NCBI RefSeq assembly: GCF_045689235.1
Contig: NZ_CP136864.1
Span: forward strand, 3,410,001-3,474,000
Length of the DNA: 64,000 nucleotides
Source: Congregibacter variabilis
GTDB taxonomy: Bacteria > Pseudomonadota > Gammaproteobacteria > Pseudomonadales > Halieaceae
Direction: 5' to 3'
The notes beneath the pieces were generated by a model. It was not told the DNA's origin and did not search any database. It saw nothing but the letters and a program-made list of their open reading frames with translations. Positions 43,744 through 52,665 of the stretch are shown in pieces. The position numbers were made by a program, and so were the translations under genes. Every line of letters starts with the position of its first letter. The first letter of the stretch is position 1.

Positions 43744-44839
43744 TGTGTACGGCCGCTGCACGACGGTAGCGATAGTAGGCTGCACAGGCCCCCTCGCCAG
43801 AGACCATGGTTGCGCCGAGGGGCGAGTCCGGTGTGCACTCGCTTCCAAAGTGTGGGCACTGTTGCGGGCGAATCCTTCCGGTAAGCACCTCTCCCGCGTG
43901 ACATCGCGTCCCCCGGGCCGCAGGCGCAACATCAAGAGCAAAACGTTTTCGCGCATCGTAGGCCTGATAACGCTCGTTTAGTGTCAGGCCGGACTGTAGG
44001 AGGATCCCCAGACCTCGCCAGTCCTGATCTGATGTAGTAAAGACCTTCTGTATAAGCTCCTGCGCCTGCAAGTTGCCACCTCGATCGACATAGCGAGCGT
44101 ATTGATTCTCGACCCGTGCCGCGTTCTGCTCGAGCTGCTGAAGCGCAGCTTCGATGCCCAGTAGAATATCCAGCGGTTCAAACCCCGTGATGACTATTGG
44201 TTTGGCGAGGCGCCGGGCGAGTGACTCGTACTGCCAGCTGCCCATCACTGTGCACACATGCCCTGCAGCAAGAAACGCCTGTATGCGATTATCGGGAGCC
44301 CGGGCAATGGCTTCAATGGCCGGCGGAACCGTTACCTGACTCACCAGCAAGGAAAAGTTTGTAAGGCCCAATGCCTGTGCTTGCAGTACGCTAAGTGCGT
44401 TAACAGGTGCCGTCGTCTCAAAGCCCACTGCGAAAAACACTACTTCGCGCTCGGGGTTTTCAGCGGCAATCTTTACGGCATCAAGTGGCGAATACAGGCT
44501 GCGAACGTCAGCGCCCCGGGCCTTGCAGGCAAGCATGTCATCATGACTGCCGGGGACGCGCAGCATGTCGGCAAAGGTTGTAAGAATGATTGACTCCTGC
44601 GTTGCCAGCGCAAGCGCCTCGTCAATACAGTGAGTCGGAGTTACGCAGACAGGGCAGCCCGGGCCGTGGATCAACTCCACAGAATCTGGTAACAACTGGT
44701 CTATGCCGTGGCGGATGATGGAATGGGTTTGACCGCCGCACACCTCCATAAGTACCCAGTTACCCGTGACAAGTTGGTGGATTCTGTGGACGATCAAGCT
44801 AGCCATAGCGGGATCACGAAACTCCTCAAGAAAGCGCAT
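43736..44839 (-). CDS. hypD: Hydrogenase maturation protein HypD
   Basis: This [4Fe-4S] scaffold protein of 367 aa, with HypC, assembles Fe(CN)2CO before delivery to the large subunit. Conserved motifs are visible: MEVCGGQTHSI, HGPGCPVCVTP, FFAVGFETTAP, GHVCTVMGS and the C-terminal cysteines in RGTRCHAGEVL and GECTPD-type segments (here GSECTPDSPLG). The ATG at 44839 overlaps hypC by fourteen bases. Confidence 0.95.
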   Translation of the reverse strand: MRFLEEFRDPAMASLIVHRIHQLVTGNWVLMEVCGGQTHSIIRHGIDQLLPDSVELIHGPGCPVCVTPTHCIDEALALATQESIILTTFADMLRVPGSHDDMLACKARGADVRSLYSPLDAVKIAAENPEREVVFFAVGFETTAPVNALSVLQAQALGLTNFSLLVSQVTVPPAIEAIARAPDNRIQAFLAAGHVCTVMGSWQYESLARRLAKPIVITGFEPLDILLGIEAALQQLEQNAARVENQYARYVDRGGNLQAQELIQKVFTTSDQDWRGLGILLQSGLTLNERYQAYDARKRFALDVAPAARGTRCHAGEVLTGRIRPQQCPHFGSECTPDSPLGATMVSGEGACAAYYRYRRAAAVHNV

Positions 44840-45074
44840 GGTCTTCCCCCAGCTCTGTGATTTCAGATAGGAGTGACAACACGCGTTGAGCTTCATACTG
44901 ATCAAGAGTGCGGATCGCGCACCCCACATGCACGATTACGTAGTCATCGATCTGCGCATCCGTACAAAAGCTCAAATTTACCGGGCGTTCGATATCTCCA
45001 AAGCGCACGAGACCCTGGCGCTCCAGACCAGTACCGAAGATGCTCACCACGCGCCCGGGAATTGCCAGGCACAT
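44826..45074 (-). CDS. hypC: Hydrogenase assembly chaperone HypC
   Basis: This small chaperone of 82 aa binds the Fe(CN)2CO unit through its N-terminal Cys2. It begins MCLAIPGRVV, the diagnostic HypC start, and has VHVGCAIRTLD. The start shares one base with the hypF stop (TAATG). Confidence 0.94.
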   Translation of the reverse strand: MCLAIPGRVVSIFGTGLERQGLVRFGDIERPVNLSFCTDAQIDDYVIVHVGCAIRTLDQYEAQRVLSLLSEITELGEDHALS

Positions 45075-47212
45075 TATGCTACGCGCTCCGCCGGTTGCAC
45101 TCGCATAGCACGGGCGGTGCATTGCCCCAGAGCCACTCCCCCATCATTCGGCGGAACCTTGTGCGGCAAATACAGGGTCATACCCTTACTCCGCGCCTCC
45201 AGGGCCAGCAGCTCCACCAAAAGACGATTCTGAAAAACGCCACCGCTAAGCAGCACACGTTTGTCTGGGCCGAGGGCGCACTGGCGTATCGCGGCGCGTG
45301 CCAGGGCCATGTGAAAGCCCCGGGCCCGTGCGCCTAAGTCAAGGCTCTTATCGCTGATAAGCTCAAGTAAGGGTCGCCAGTCGAGATCACCGTCAGTCAG
45401 GCTTAAGTCCATGGGTGTGGCGGCACAGGCTCGCGCTGCGAGGGCTTCCCACTCCATGGCTGCCTGCGCTTCAAAACGGTTAATGTCACGCAGACCAGCC
45501 AGCGCTGCCATTCCCTCGATGAGTCGCCCCATGCTGGAGCAATCCATTGTCGCGCCTATGTTCTGCTCACCGATAAGGGCTCGGGCAATTTTGCCAGGAT
45601 AGCGGGAAATCGCTTCTCCCGGCGGCAGTCTGAAGCGTCGAATACTCCCAAGACGATGCCAGTGCAGCTCTGCATCGAAGACCAAACATTCGCCACCCCA
45701 GATACTGCCATCCGGACCCAGGCCGATGCCGTCCCACGCCAGCACCGTAAATGGGGGAGCGGGCCGGTGCTCAAGCCACGCCGCCATTGCATGGGCTACG
45801 TGATGCGGCACAGCGTGCGAGCGGTAATCTGCATCTATGGTTGAAGCATAATCCGGATGCAGGTCCGTAATCTCTTCGTCGATCGGCATCCGAAAGAACT
45901 CTGGAAGCTCGCGTTTCGCCGCGCGATAGCGCTGGCGCGTGGGGGCTCCGTCCAGATCCCCAATATAAGGTCCAGCGACCAGCGTGTGCCCATCATGCAG
46001 GGCAAGGCTGTTCTTGAGGTGAGCGCCACAGCCGAGGGAGGAGCCCGGAGCGTCCAAGGTGTGGATCTGTGGAGCCAGACCGCGCCCCAGGCGGAGGGTG
46101 ACGGCCCTGTCAGCCATACAGCGCTGTACAGGATCATCAAGGCCCCGAACCAGACTGAGATCATGTAGCAAGAAGGTGTCCGCAATCTCATTCAGCCTGC
46201 TCAGCGCCTGCTGGTTCTCAAAGATTAGAGGTGCACCGGACTCGTTTGCACTTGTGACGACCAACGGTCGTTTCAGGCGTTCCTGCAATGCTAGTTGAAT
46301 GCCGTTGTAAGGGAGCATAACGCCGAGCAGACCCAGTTTTGGGGCGAGTAGCTCGGCCTCGAGGCTGTCCGACTCCAGTAGCACAATGGGTGCCGCGCAA
46401 CTTCGCAAGGCGGCTTCTTCGATCGCATTCACGCTGGCGTGAGTCTTGATCCAGGCCATTGAGGGAGCCAGCAGCGCCAGAGGTTTGCGACGGCGCTTCC
46501 GTTGGCGCAGGCGCTGTACTGCAGCCGCATTGCCCGCATCAACCATTAAATGAAAACCAGAGCTTCCCTTGATAGCCACAATGCCACCCTCGACGAGAGT
46601 GTGGCAGGCCTGGGCCAGCGCCCCTTCTGCGGAGGCTCCCTGTGGGTTGAACAATCGTGGACCGCATTGGGGGCAGCACAGGCCTACGGCGTGAAAGCGT
46701 CGATCCGCAGGGTCCCCGTGTTCTTTGATGCATTGTTCGCATAGCGGGAATGCTTTCCAGCTGGTGTTGGCCCGGTCATAGGGCAGGCGCTCACAGATGG
46801 AAAAACGCGGACCGCAGCGGGTACAGCCGATAAAGGCATAACGGTACCGTCGGTCCTTGGGGTCGTGAAACTCCCGCCAGCAATCCGCGCAAATGCCCTG
46901 ATCTGCCAGCAGTGCGCTGGCCACCCCGGGATTGCTCCGACTGGGGGCGATTTGGAAGCCATGGCGCTGCATCACACTGCCGATCTGCACCGATATCTCT
47001 TGAGTCACTCCCGGCGCCTCCTGGCGCAGTTCTTTGACAAACTGGTCGAGACTCAGGGTTGATCCCTGCACGGTAATCGCGACGCCGCTGGACTGGTTGT
47101 ATACCTCGCCCTTCAGGTCAAGGCGCTGCGCGAGTCTGAACACAAAGGGTCGAAAGCCAACTCCTTGCACCTGACCACGAACCTCCAGCTGACGACATTC
47201 AGGGTTCGGCAA
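45074..47212 (-). CDS. hypF: Carbamoyltransferase HypF
   Basis: This 712-residue enzyme activates carbamoyl phosphate and passes carbamoyl to HypE. Its domains are acylphosphatase (about 1-88, VRGQVQGVGFRPFVFRL), two four-Cys zinc fingers (CADCWRE...GCTRCGPRF and CEQCIKE...CCPQCGPR), YrdC-like (about 195-375) and Kae1-like C-terminal part with HHVAHAMAAWLE and LSGGVFQNRLL. The start is taken as TTG at 47212, eight bases after GGAG and fourteen bases inside hypA. That gives a slightly short but complete acylphosphatase domain. Confidence 0.93.
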   Translation of the reverse strand: MPNPECRQLEVRGQVQGVGFRPFVFRLAQRLDLKGEVYNQSSGVAITVQGSTLSLDQFVKELRQEAPGVTQEISVQIGSVMQRHGFQIAPSRSNPGVASALLADQGICADCWREFHDPKDRRYRYAFIGCTRCGPRFSICERLPYDRANTSWKAFPLCEQCIKEHGDPADRRFHAVGLCCPQCGPRLFNPQGASAEGALAQACHTLVEGGIVAIKGSSGFHLMVDAGNAAAVQRLRQRKRRRKPLALLAPSMAWIKTHASVNAIEEAALRSCAAPIVLLESDSLEAELLAPKLGLLGVMLPYNGIQLALQERLKRPLVVTSANESGAPLIFENQQALSRLNEIADTFLLHDLSLVRGLDDPVQRCMADRAVTLRLGRGLAPQIHTLDAPGSSLGCGAHLKNSLALHDGHTLVAGPYIGDLDGAPTRQRYRAAKRELPEFFRMPIDEEITDLHPDYASTIDADYRSHAVPHHVAHAMAAWLEHRPAPPFTVLAWDGIGLGPDGSIWGGECLVFDAELHWHRLGSIRRFRLPPGEAISRYPGKIARALIGEQNIGATMDCSSMGRLIEGMAALAGLRDINRFEAQAAMEWEALAARACAATPMDLSLTDGDLDWRPLLELISDKSLDLGARARGFHMALARAAIRQCALGPDKRVLLSGGVFQNRLLVELLALEARSKGMTLYLPHKVPPNDGGVALGQCTARAMRVQPAERVA

Positions 47213-47465
47213 CGTCAATACTCCTGAGCAGAATCGACTGGGCCTGCGGATGATCGATGTCCTGTGAGCTCTCGATCTCCAACAGCGCCCCTTCTGCAAT
47301 GCTGCCCACAGTCTCGTTGCGAAAGTGCTCGCGAAAGTGTTCTGGTGAGATGTGACTCAGTGCGCCTAGCCACACGCGCACCCCGGTGACTGAGGTCACT
47401 GACTCCTCACTGGCCAGCGCGGTGATTCTGGTGAGTAGATCGCGAATCATTCCCGCCTCATGCAT
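47199..47465 (-). CDS. hypA: HypA-like nickel chaperone lacking zinc domain
   Basis: This is a HypA homologue of only 88 aa, where the family is usually 110-118. It keeps the Ni-binding N-terminus MHE (His2), the VTGVRVWLGALSHISPEHF strand and GSIAEGALLEIE. From there the sequence passes directly to SILLRSIDVAEP, which matches the very end of normal HypA. The whole zinc loop with its two CxxC pairs is absent; there is not one cysteine in the protein. Overlaps with both neighbours argue that this is a real, maintained gene rather than a frameshift relic. Nickel delivery may need a different partner; no hypB is in the operon. Confidence 0.85.
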   Translation of the reverse strand: MHEAGMIRDLLTRITALASEESVTSVTGVRVWLGALSHISPEHFREHFRNETVGSIAEGALLEIESSQDIDHPQAQSILLRSIDVAEP

Positions 47466-47934
47466 GAACGGCATCCTCAATAAACGCGGCAGCAAGCTCT
47501 TCTATGAGCGCGTCGGCGGCGCAGGCTACTGCTTCAGACAGGCCCTCACCGAGAACAAAGGATTCGCCGGCAATCGCGATAACGGTGAGTTTTTTGGGCA
47601 GTACTTCCAGGGAGCGAGCCAGAGAAATAGCTTCGACTACGCCTAAAGCATGCGTGCTGGCGTGCAGCGGTGCCTGTGCAAGCGCCGGATCGTTGGCATC
47701 CAGACACAATTTCTGTCCCGGCGCCATGCCAGCGGCCGGACCATCCAGTGCATCGATGAGCACCAGTTGCGAGCAGCGTGCGAAGATTGCGATCAGATCG
47801 CTGACTTCGCCGTCCGAGTAGAGCAGCTTGCTCTTTGGCAACCTGCCGGCGAGACCTGCCACTACGTAGGGCCCAACGCCGTCATCGCCGCGATCGGGAT
47901 TGCCGACTGCGAGAAGCTCAGACACCTGTCCCAT
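47458..47934 (-). CDS. hyaD: Hydrogenase maturation protease
   Basis: This 158-residue nickel-sensing endopeptidase removes the C-terminal peptide of the large subunit after nickel insertion. It begins with GNPDRGDDGVGP, the family's Gly-Asn-x-x-x-x-Asp-Asp-Gly motif with the Ni-ligand Asp. Further on are DALDGPAAG and the His-containing STHALGVVEAI. The start overlaps the large-subunit stop by seventeen bases. The target tail of 12 residues is present on the large subunit, so the pair is consistent. Symbol by function only. Confidence 0.9.
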   Translation of the reverse strand: MGQVSELLAVGNPDRGDDGVGPYVVAGLAGRLPKSKLLYSDGEVSDLIAIFARCSQLVLIDALDGPAAGMAPGQKLCLDANDPALAQAPLHASTHALGVVEAISLARSLEVLPKKLTVIAIAGESFVLGEGLSEAVACAADALIEELAAAFIEDAVHA

Positions 47935-49252
47935 CCCGCCGTTGGAGCTTCAGGAAATGTGTCGCACAAGAGATACAGGGATCGTAATTGCGGATCGCCT
48001 GCTCACAGCGCCAGGTCAATTCAGCGTCGGGCAGCTGTAAATTGTCCCGGACCAAGTCGCGAAGATCATCCTCGATAGTGAGCTGGTTCTGTGAGGTTGG
48101 GGGAACAATTGTGGCACGTTGGATCATACCCTCGGCATCCACCTCATAGCGGTGAAAAAGCAGGCCCCTGGGCGCTTCTGTTGCTGCCATGCCGACCCCG
48201 CCACCGGCGGGGAGCGGCTGTGCGGCTGCAGTGGGTTCCACGAATTCTTCGATCAAGGCGATGGCTTCATCAAAGGCCTGAAAAACCTCCAGGGCGCGCA
48301 CCACAATGCTCTCAAAGGCGTTATGCACCTGACGGTCAAAGCCATGTGCCACTGCCAGTTCCCGTGTGTGCGAAGAGAGTCGGTCACGATTGAGATTAAA
48401 GCGCGCCATGGGCCCCACAAAGTACGGGGTATTGCCAGGTATGCGCCGCGAATGCAGAGCTGTGCTATGCGCCACCTGTTCTTCAGCAAAATGTTCGGGA
48501 TACTGATCCATAGGGATATCCAGTCCGGCACTGGAAACGATACGTCCCTCGTTGAAGGGATATTCACTGCCATGGCGCAGCGCGACAAACTCGTATTCCC
48601 GATGTAGATCGGGGAACTCGAATCCCGCTGTCCAGCGCACGGTTTGGGCTGCCGCGTCGCGACTCCACTTGAGTTCATCAAGCAGAGCATGCAGCTGTGC
48701 TTGATCAGGGGCCTTGTAGAAGCCCCCGATCTTCACGTTGATAGGATGGATCTCTCGTCCACCAAGGAGCTTGACGATAGTGTTTCCGGCCTTTTTCATA
48801 CGCAGGCCGCGCAGCACCGCGTCTTTGTGTTCAGCGGCCATGGCCATGGCGTCGTCAAAGCCGAAGAAGTCCGGTGCGTGCAACAGATAGATGTGCAGTA
48901 CGTGGCTCTCAATCCACTCGCCACAGTAGAGTAGACGGCGCAGACGCCGAGTTCCCTCGTCAATCTCCATGCCCAGCATATTTTCCATCGCGTGCACTGA
49001 GCTCATCATGTAGGCAACGGGACAGATTCCGCAGATCCGCGCGGTGATATCCGGTGCTTCGCTTAGCGCGCGTCCCTGGAGGAACGCTTCGAAAAATCGC
49101 GGCGGCTCAAAAATCTTGAGTTGCACCTCACGTAATTCTCCCTCAACCACATCCACCAAAAGGGCTCCTTCACCCTCGACCCGGGCAAGATAATCCACCT
49201 CAATGCGCCGACTGCGAAGCCCCGCTTTTATGGGCATGGATTTACGCGTCAT
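47918..49252 (-). CDS. hyhL: Group 3b [NiFe]-hydrogenase large subunit
   Basis: This catalytic subunit has 444 aa. Ni-Fe ligands are Cys74 and Cys77 (RICGICPVAY) and Cys426 and Cys429 (DPCISCATH). The precursor ends in 12 residues after His432, the expected protease site. The L1 motif with Pro-Val-Ala instead of the group 1 His pattern, together with the FAD and ferredoxin-like partners, places it in NAD(P)-linked cytosolic group 3b. The ATG at 49252 overlaps the small-subunit gene by eleven bases. It would oxidise H2 or discharge excess NADPH as H2, with possible polysulfide reduction. Confidence 0.95.
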   Translation of the reverse strand: MTRKSMPIKAGLRSRRIEVDYLARVEGEGALLVDVVEGELREVQLKIFEPPRFFEAFLQGRALSEAPDITARICGICPVAYMMSSVHAMENMLGMEIDEGTRRLRRLLYCGEWIESHVLHIYLLHAPDFFGFDDAMAMAAEHKDAVLRGLRMKKAGNTIVKLLGGREIHPINVKIGGFYKAPDQAQLHALLDELKWSRDAAAQTVRWTAGFEFPDLHREYEFVALRHGSEYPFNEGRIVSSAGLDIPMDQYPEHFAEEQVAHSTALHSRRIPGNTPYFVGPMARFNLNRDRLSSHTRELAVAHGFDRQVHNAFESIVVRALEVFQAFDEAIALIEEFVEPTAAAQPLPAGGGVGMAATEAPRGLLFHRYEVDAEGMIQRATIVPPTSQNQLTIEDDLRDLVRDNLQLPDAELTWRCEQAIRNYDPCISCATHFLKLQRRDGTGV

Positions 49253-50069
49253 TGCCACCGCCCCCGTGTTTAGTATTAAGTTCGATGCTGGCGCCGTATT
49301 CCTGCGCTGCGATGCGCAGGGGTTCTGCCATGGGGTTATAGCTTTGCAGGCTCCGCAGTAGCTGGTCACGGGACATGCCGTGATCATCCTTTAGATGCTT
49401 TGTTAATGTCGCTACCTGAGCCTGCTCCCGAACACCAAAACAGCCATAGCAGCCTCGGTTATAGGCCGGGCAGATCGCTCCGCAGCCGGCCTGCGTTATG
49501 GGTCCCAGACAATGTTGTCCCGCAGTGACCATAATGCAGAGATTGCCCCGAGCCTTGCATTCCATGCACACACTTTCCTCGGCTATTTCCGGATTCCGGC
49601 CCGCGGCGAAGGCGAGCACAACTTCGAGCAACTGATATTTGTTGATGGGACAACCGTGCAGCTCGTAGTCAACCGTAACGGCATCAGCTATAGGCATCGA
49701 GTTTGCAAGGGACGACAGGTACTCGGGGTGCGGGTACACGGTGCTGGCGAAAGCCTCTACATCGGCGGAGTTGCGCAGGGCTTGCAGTCCTCCAGCTGTC
49801 GCACAAGCACCAATGCATATGAGATAGCGGCTCTGCTCACGAACGGTCCGAATCCGGTCAAGATCCGATTCGGTGGTGATGGAGCCCTCCACCAGGGCGA
49901 TGTCGTAGGGACCTGGCAGCATGCGCCGGGAGGCCTCGGGGAAGTTCACAATATCGACATGTTCCACGACTGCCAGGAGCTCGTCCTCGCAATCGAGTAG
50001 GCTTAACTGGCAGCCGTCGCAGGATGCGAACTTGAAGACAGCAAGAGTGGGTCGAGTTGGCGTCGTCAT
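49242..50069 (-). CDS. hyhS: Group 3b hydrogenase small subunit
   Basis: This electron-relay subunit has 275 aa. Proximal cluster ligands are Cys17 and Cys20 (FASCDGCQ), ICIGACATAGG and HGCPINKYQL. The C-terminal part is Cys-rich (CMECKARG, GQHCLGP, GCGAICPAYNRGCYGCFG) for further [4Fe-4S] clusters. There is no Tat signal, fitting a cytosolic enzyme. The start shares one base with the hyhG stop. Confidence 0.94.
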   Translation of the reverse strand: MTTPTRPTLAVFKFASCDGCQLSLLDCEDELLAVVEHVDIVNFPEASRRMLPGPYDIALVEGSITTESDLDRIRTVREQSRYLICIGACATAGGLQALRNSADVEAFASTVYPHPEYLSSLANSMPIADAVTVDYELHGCPINKYQLLEVVLAFAAGRNPEIAEESVCMECKARGNLCIMVTAGQHCLGPITQAGCGAICPAYNRGCYGCFGVREQAQVATLTKHLKDDHGMSRDQLLRSLQSYNPMAEPLRIAAQEYGASIELNTKHGGGGNDA

Positions 50070-50890
50070 CAGAACTCCCGGGTCATCAAGAAGCGTTCCA
50101 CTTCGGCGTAACCAAAAACCGGCCCGTTGCGACACAGAAAGTGCGGACCCAGCTGACAATGTCCGCAAATACCCAGCGCGCACTTCATGTTGCGCTCCAG
50201 AGATACGTAAATAGCGTCCGCCGGCACGCCTCGATCGCGGAGGCTTTTTGCACAGAAACGTATCATCACTTCCGGTCCGCAAATCATGGCCAGTACGTTT
50301 TTCGGGTTCATTTCTATGCGGGGAATCAGTTGGGTGATAACCCCGACGTCCCCCTGCCAATTTGCATCTGCGTTATCTACGCTGGCCAGGAACTGCAGGT
50401 CCGTGTGGCTTTTCCAGCGCTGCAGTTCCTCAGTAAAAAGCAGATCCTGTGGAGACCGAGCTCCCAGTAGCACTGTGATTCGCGCATAGCGCTTTGGCGC
50501 CTCAAGCGCTGCATAGAGCACAGGTCGCAGTGGAGCCAGACCAATGCCGCCGGCAATCAATAGCAGCTCCCGGCCATTCGCCTGTTCCAGGGGCCAGCCA
50601 CGGCCAAAGGGCCCGCGCAGCCCAATGCGTTGGGATGGACGCAGGTCGCACAGCGCTCTGGTCACGTTGCCGACGGCTTTCACGGTATGTGTGATTGTTG
50701 AGTTGTTCCCGGGATCACCGCTTATGGAAATGGCCGATTCTCCGCGTCCCGGCAGATACAGCATGTTGAACTGACCCGGGGTAAAGCCGGCATAGTTCGA
50801 AGGCGCACAGACGGATAGAGTAAATACATCGTGGCTCTCCTGCTGCAAGGCTTCTACGGTCACCGAAGCGGGAATGAAGGGGTCGCTCAC
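50069..50890 (-). CDS. hyhG: Hydrogenase FAD/NAD(P)-binding gamma subunit
   Basis: This flavoprotein of 273 aa is of the dihydroorotate dehydrogenase electron-transfer/ferredoxin reductase type and links the hydrogenase to NAD(P). It has an FAD motif RGPFGRGWPL, the glycine-rich ELLLIAGGIGLAPLRP and, near the C-terminus, a [2Fe-2S] set CALGICGHCQLGPHFLC. The GTG at 50890 overlaps the preceding stop by four bases (GTGA). Confidence 0.93.
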   Translation of the reverse strand: MSDPFIPASVTVEALQQESHDVFTLSVCAPSNYAGFTPGQFNMLYLPGRGESAISISGDPGNNSTITHTVKAVGNVTRALCDLRPSQRIGLRGPFGRGWPLEQANGRELLLIAGGIGLAPLRPVLYAALEAPKRYARITVLLGARSPQDLLFTEELQRWKSHTDLQFLASVDNADANWQGDVGVITQLIPRIEMNPKNVLAMICGPEVMIRFCAKSLRDRGVPADAIYVSLERNMKCALGICGHCQLGPHFLCRNGPVFGYAEVERFLMTREF

Positions 50891-51354
50891 GGATTCCTCC
50901 CCTGTCCGTACAGATCAAGAAGCTGTAAACGCGTCGCCTCTATGCGTTGGGACATCAGTCGCGAGAATCGCTGCATCAGCTGGTAACCCATCACTGGGTC
51001 TGCATCGCACTTGTCGCGCAGACAACTGCCGTCTACCGCAATTACCTGTACATCCTGAACGGCCATGGCTTCTACGGACCAGCGATAAGGAGGAAACAGC
51101 CATGACCAGCCCAGAATGTCGCCAGCATCCAGAGTCTGGATAAGAAGTGTCGCTGCTGGCGACGAGTGAAGTTGTAGCGCTACTCGGCCTTTGGTGATGA
51201 CGAAAAACTCATTGGCCGCGCTCCCTTCGGTGGCTATGACACGCCCGGAAGGAAACCTGGTGTTCTTCGAGCAGCTCAGCATGCATTGCAGGTAATCGTC
51301 GCAAAGGCCATCAAAGAACGGGTGTTGGGAAAGCTCCTGGGCAATGCTCTTCAT
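50887..51354 (-). CDS. Cyclic-nucleotide-binding domain protein without HTH
   Basis: This 155-residue protein is a CRP/FNR-type sensor domain (about 10-125: FVITKGRVALQL, DAGDILGWSWLF) followed by the dimerisation-helix region (QLMQRFSRLMSQRIEATR). It ends before any helix-turn-helix. It cannot bind DNA as CRP does and probably regulates the hydrogenase allosterically or binds it as a subunit. The canonical cAMP phosphate-cassette Arg is not clear, so the ligand is open. It overlaps both neighbours by four bases and is a fixed member of the operon. Confidence 0.85.
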   Translation of the reverse strand: MKSIAQELSQHPFFDGLCDDYLQCMLSCSKNTRFPSGRVIATEGSAANEFFVITKGRVALQLHSSPAATLLIQTLDAGDILGWSWLFPPYRWSVEAMAVQDVQVIAVDGSCLRDKCDADPVMGYQLMQRFSRLMSQRIEATRLQLLDLYGQGRNP

Positions 51355-52424
51355 GGAACTTCTCTGACTTTGGCGGTCTCCCGCGTGATGTCGATCCCCA
51401 CGGGGCACCACGTGATACAGCGGCCGCAGCCGGTGCACCCACTGGTGCCGAACTGTGCCTCCCAGCTGGCCAGCTTATGCGTCAGCCACTGACGATAACG
51501 TGACTTCACGCTCTGGTGTGTCACACCGCCGCTGAGATAGGAATGGCCTTTGGTAAAACAGGAATCCCAGCGGCGCACATGAGTCACATCGAGACTTACA
51601 GGATCGACGTCTTCTCGAGTGGTGCTGCAGAAGCAGGTTGGGCAGACCTGAGTGCAGTTCCCGCAGGCTAGGCAACGTGCGGCCACATCCTCCCAATGGG
51701 GATGCTCAAGAGTCTCTAAAAGGTCCTTGGCAAGTCCGGTCATCTGGATGCTGCGCGACATTTGCTCCCGCGTTACAGCGAGAGCCGTATCGATCATGGC
51801 AAGCTCTTGGTCAGTGACCTTGGTGCCGCCGATGGCAGCAAGGAGAGCCTCGCCAGAATGACTTCGAGCCTCGACCAGATAAAACGGATCCTGTGGATCG
51901 AACTCGGTGAGTACGAGGTCGGCACCCGCGCCGACCGCAGGACCGTCACCGGTGCTACTGCAAAAACAGCTGGCGCTGGCCTGGGAGCAGTTGACCGCTA
52001 CTATCAGTAACTCTTTGCGACGAGCGGCATAGCCAGGATCAACGATGTCACCTGTAAATACCCGGTCCTGTATGCCTATGGCGGATAGCTCACAGGCTCG
52101 CACGCCGATAAACGCCATTTTTCCGGGAGTCTCCCGGGCACTGACAAATTCACCATCTACTACGCGAAAGATAGCTTCCTCGGGGGGGTAGAGAAACTGT
52201 TTCCAGGTACAGGGCCCGACGTTAAAGGCGAAACGGCTCTGATCATCGTTGTGGCTGAGTCGGTAGTGCCCCGCATCCTGACTGTCTGCCCAGCCTGTGG
52301 GCAGGCTGCGGATATCGTCATACACGAGGGCCTCGTCGCGCACAGTGGGACCAATGACACGATAGTCATCATGAAGCAGACGCTCTATGAGCGACTGAAG
52401 CTGATCCGCATTCCAGCGCTGCAT
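51351..52424 (-). CDS. hyhB: Hydrogenase iron-sulfur beta subunit (sulfhydrogenase type)
   Basis: This 357-residue ferredoxin-like subunit is of the anaerobic sulfite reductase A/HydB type. The C-terminal half has two [4Fe-4S] motifs, CLACGNCTQVCPTCFC and CTGCGRCITWCPVGI. The N-terminal domain contains GVRACELSAIGIQDRVF. It transfers electrons between the flavin subunit and the small subunit, and may confer polysulfide reduction. It is the first gene of the 11-gene operon, transcribed away from ppsA, with an FNR box about 150 bp upstream. Confidence 0.92.
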   Translation of the reverse strand: MQRWNADQLQSLIERLLHDDYRVIGPTVRDEALVYDDIRSLPTGWADSQDAGHYRLSHNDDQSRFAFNVGPCTWKQFLYPPEEAIFRVVDGEFVSARETPGKMAFIGVRACELSAIGIQDRVFTGDIVDPGYAARRKELLIVAVNCSQASASCFCSSTGDGPAVGAGADLVLTEFDPQDPFYLVEARSHSGEALLAAIGGTKVTDQELAMIDTALAVTREQMSRSIQMTGLAKDLLETLEHPHWEDVAARCLACGNCTQVCPTCFCSTTREDVDPVSLDVTHVRRWDSCFTKGHSYLSGGVTHQSVKSRYRQWLTHKLASWEAQFGTSGCTGCGRCITWCPVGIDITRETAKVREVP

Positions 52425-52574
52425 GACTCGTTACCCGTTGGCCCAAAACTGCCCGTGATCAAAACCGTGCCGCCGTAGAAAAATACGCGACATTCACCCG
52501 TCCGATGTACTCACTAAAAGAATAGACCACATTTGCGATTCGGATTAAGTCGACGGTGATTTACTCAAGCAACC

Positions 52575-52588
52575 TTGATGCATATCAA
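52575..52588. promoter_or_regulatory. Perfect FNR/Anr box
   Basis: TTGAT-GCAT-ATCAA matches the FNR/Anr consensus TTGAT-N4-ATCAA at every position and is fully palindromic. It lies 78 bp before the ppsA start and 151 bp before the hyhB start, so it could serve either or both. An oxygen-responsive FNR-type activator is the expected binder; CRP would prefer TGTGA half-sites. Confidence 0.85.
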
Positions 52589-52665
52589 TAATTTGCGTCT
52601 GCGCGGACGGGGGACTGTGACTAGACTTTGTAGAACAAGCACGCGCCGGATGGAGTGCCCAGAGC

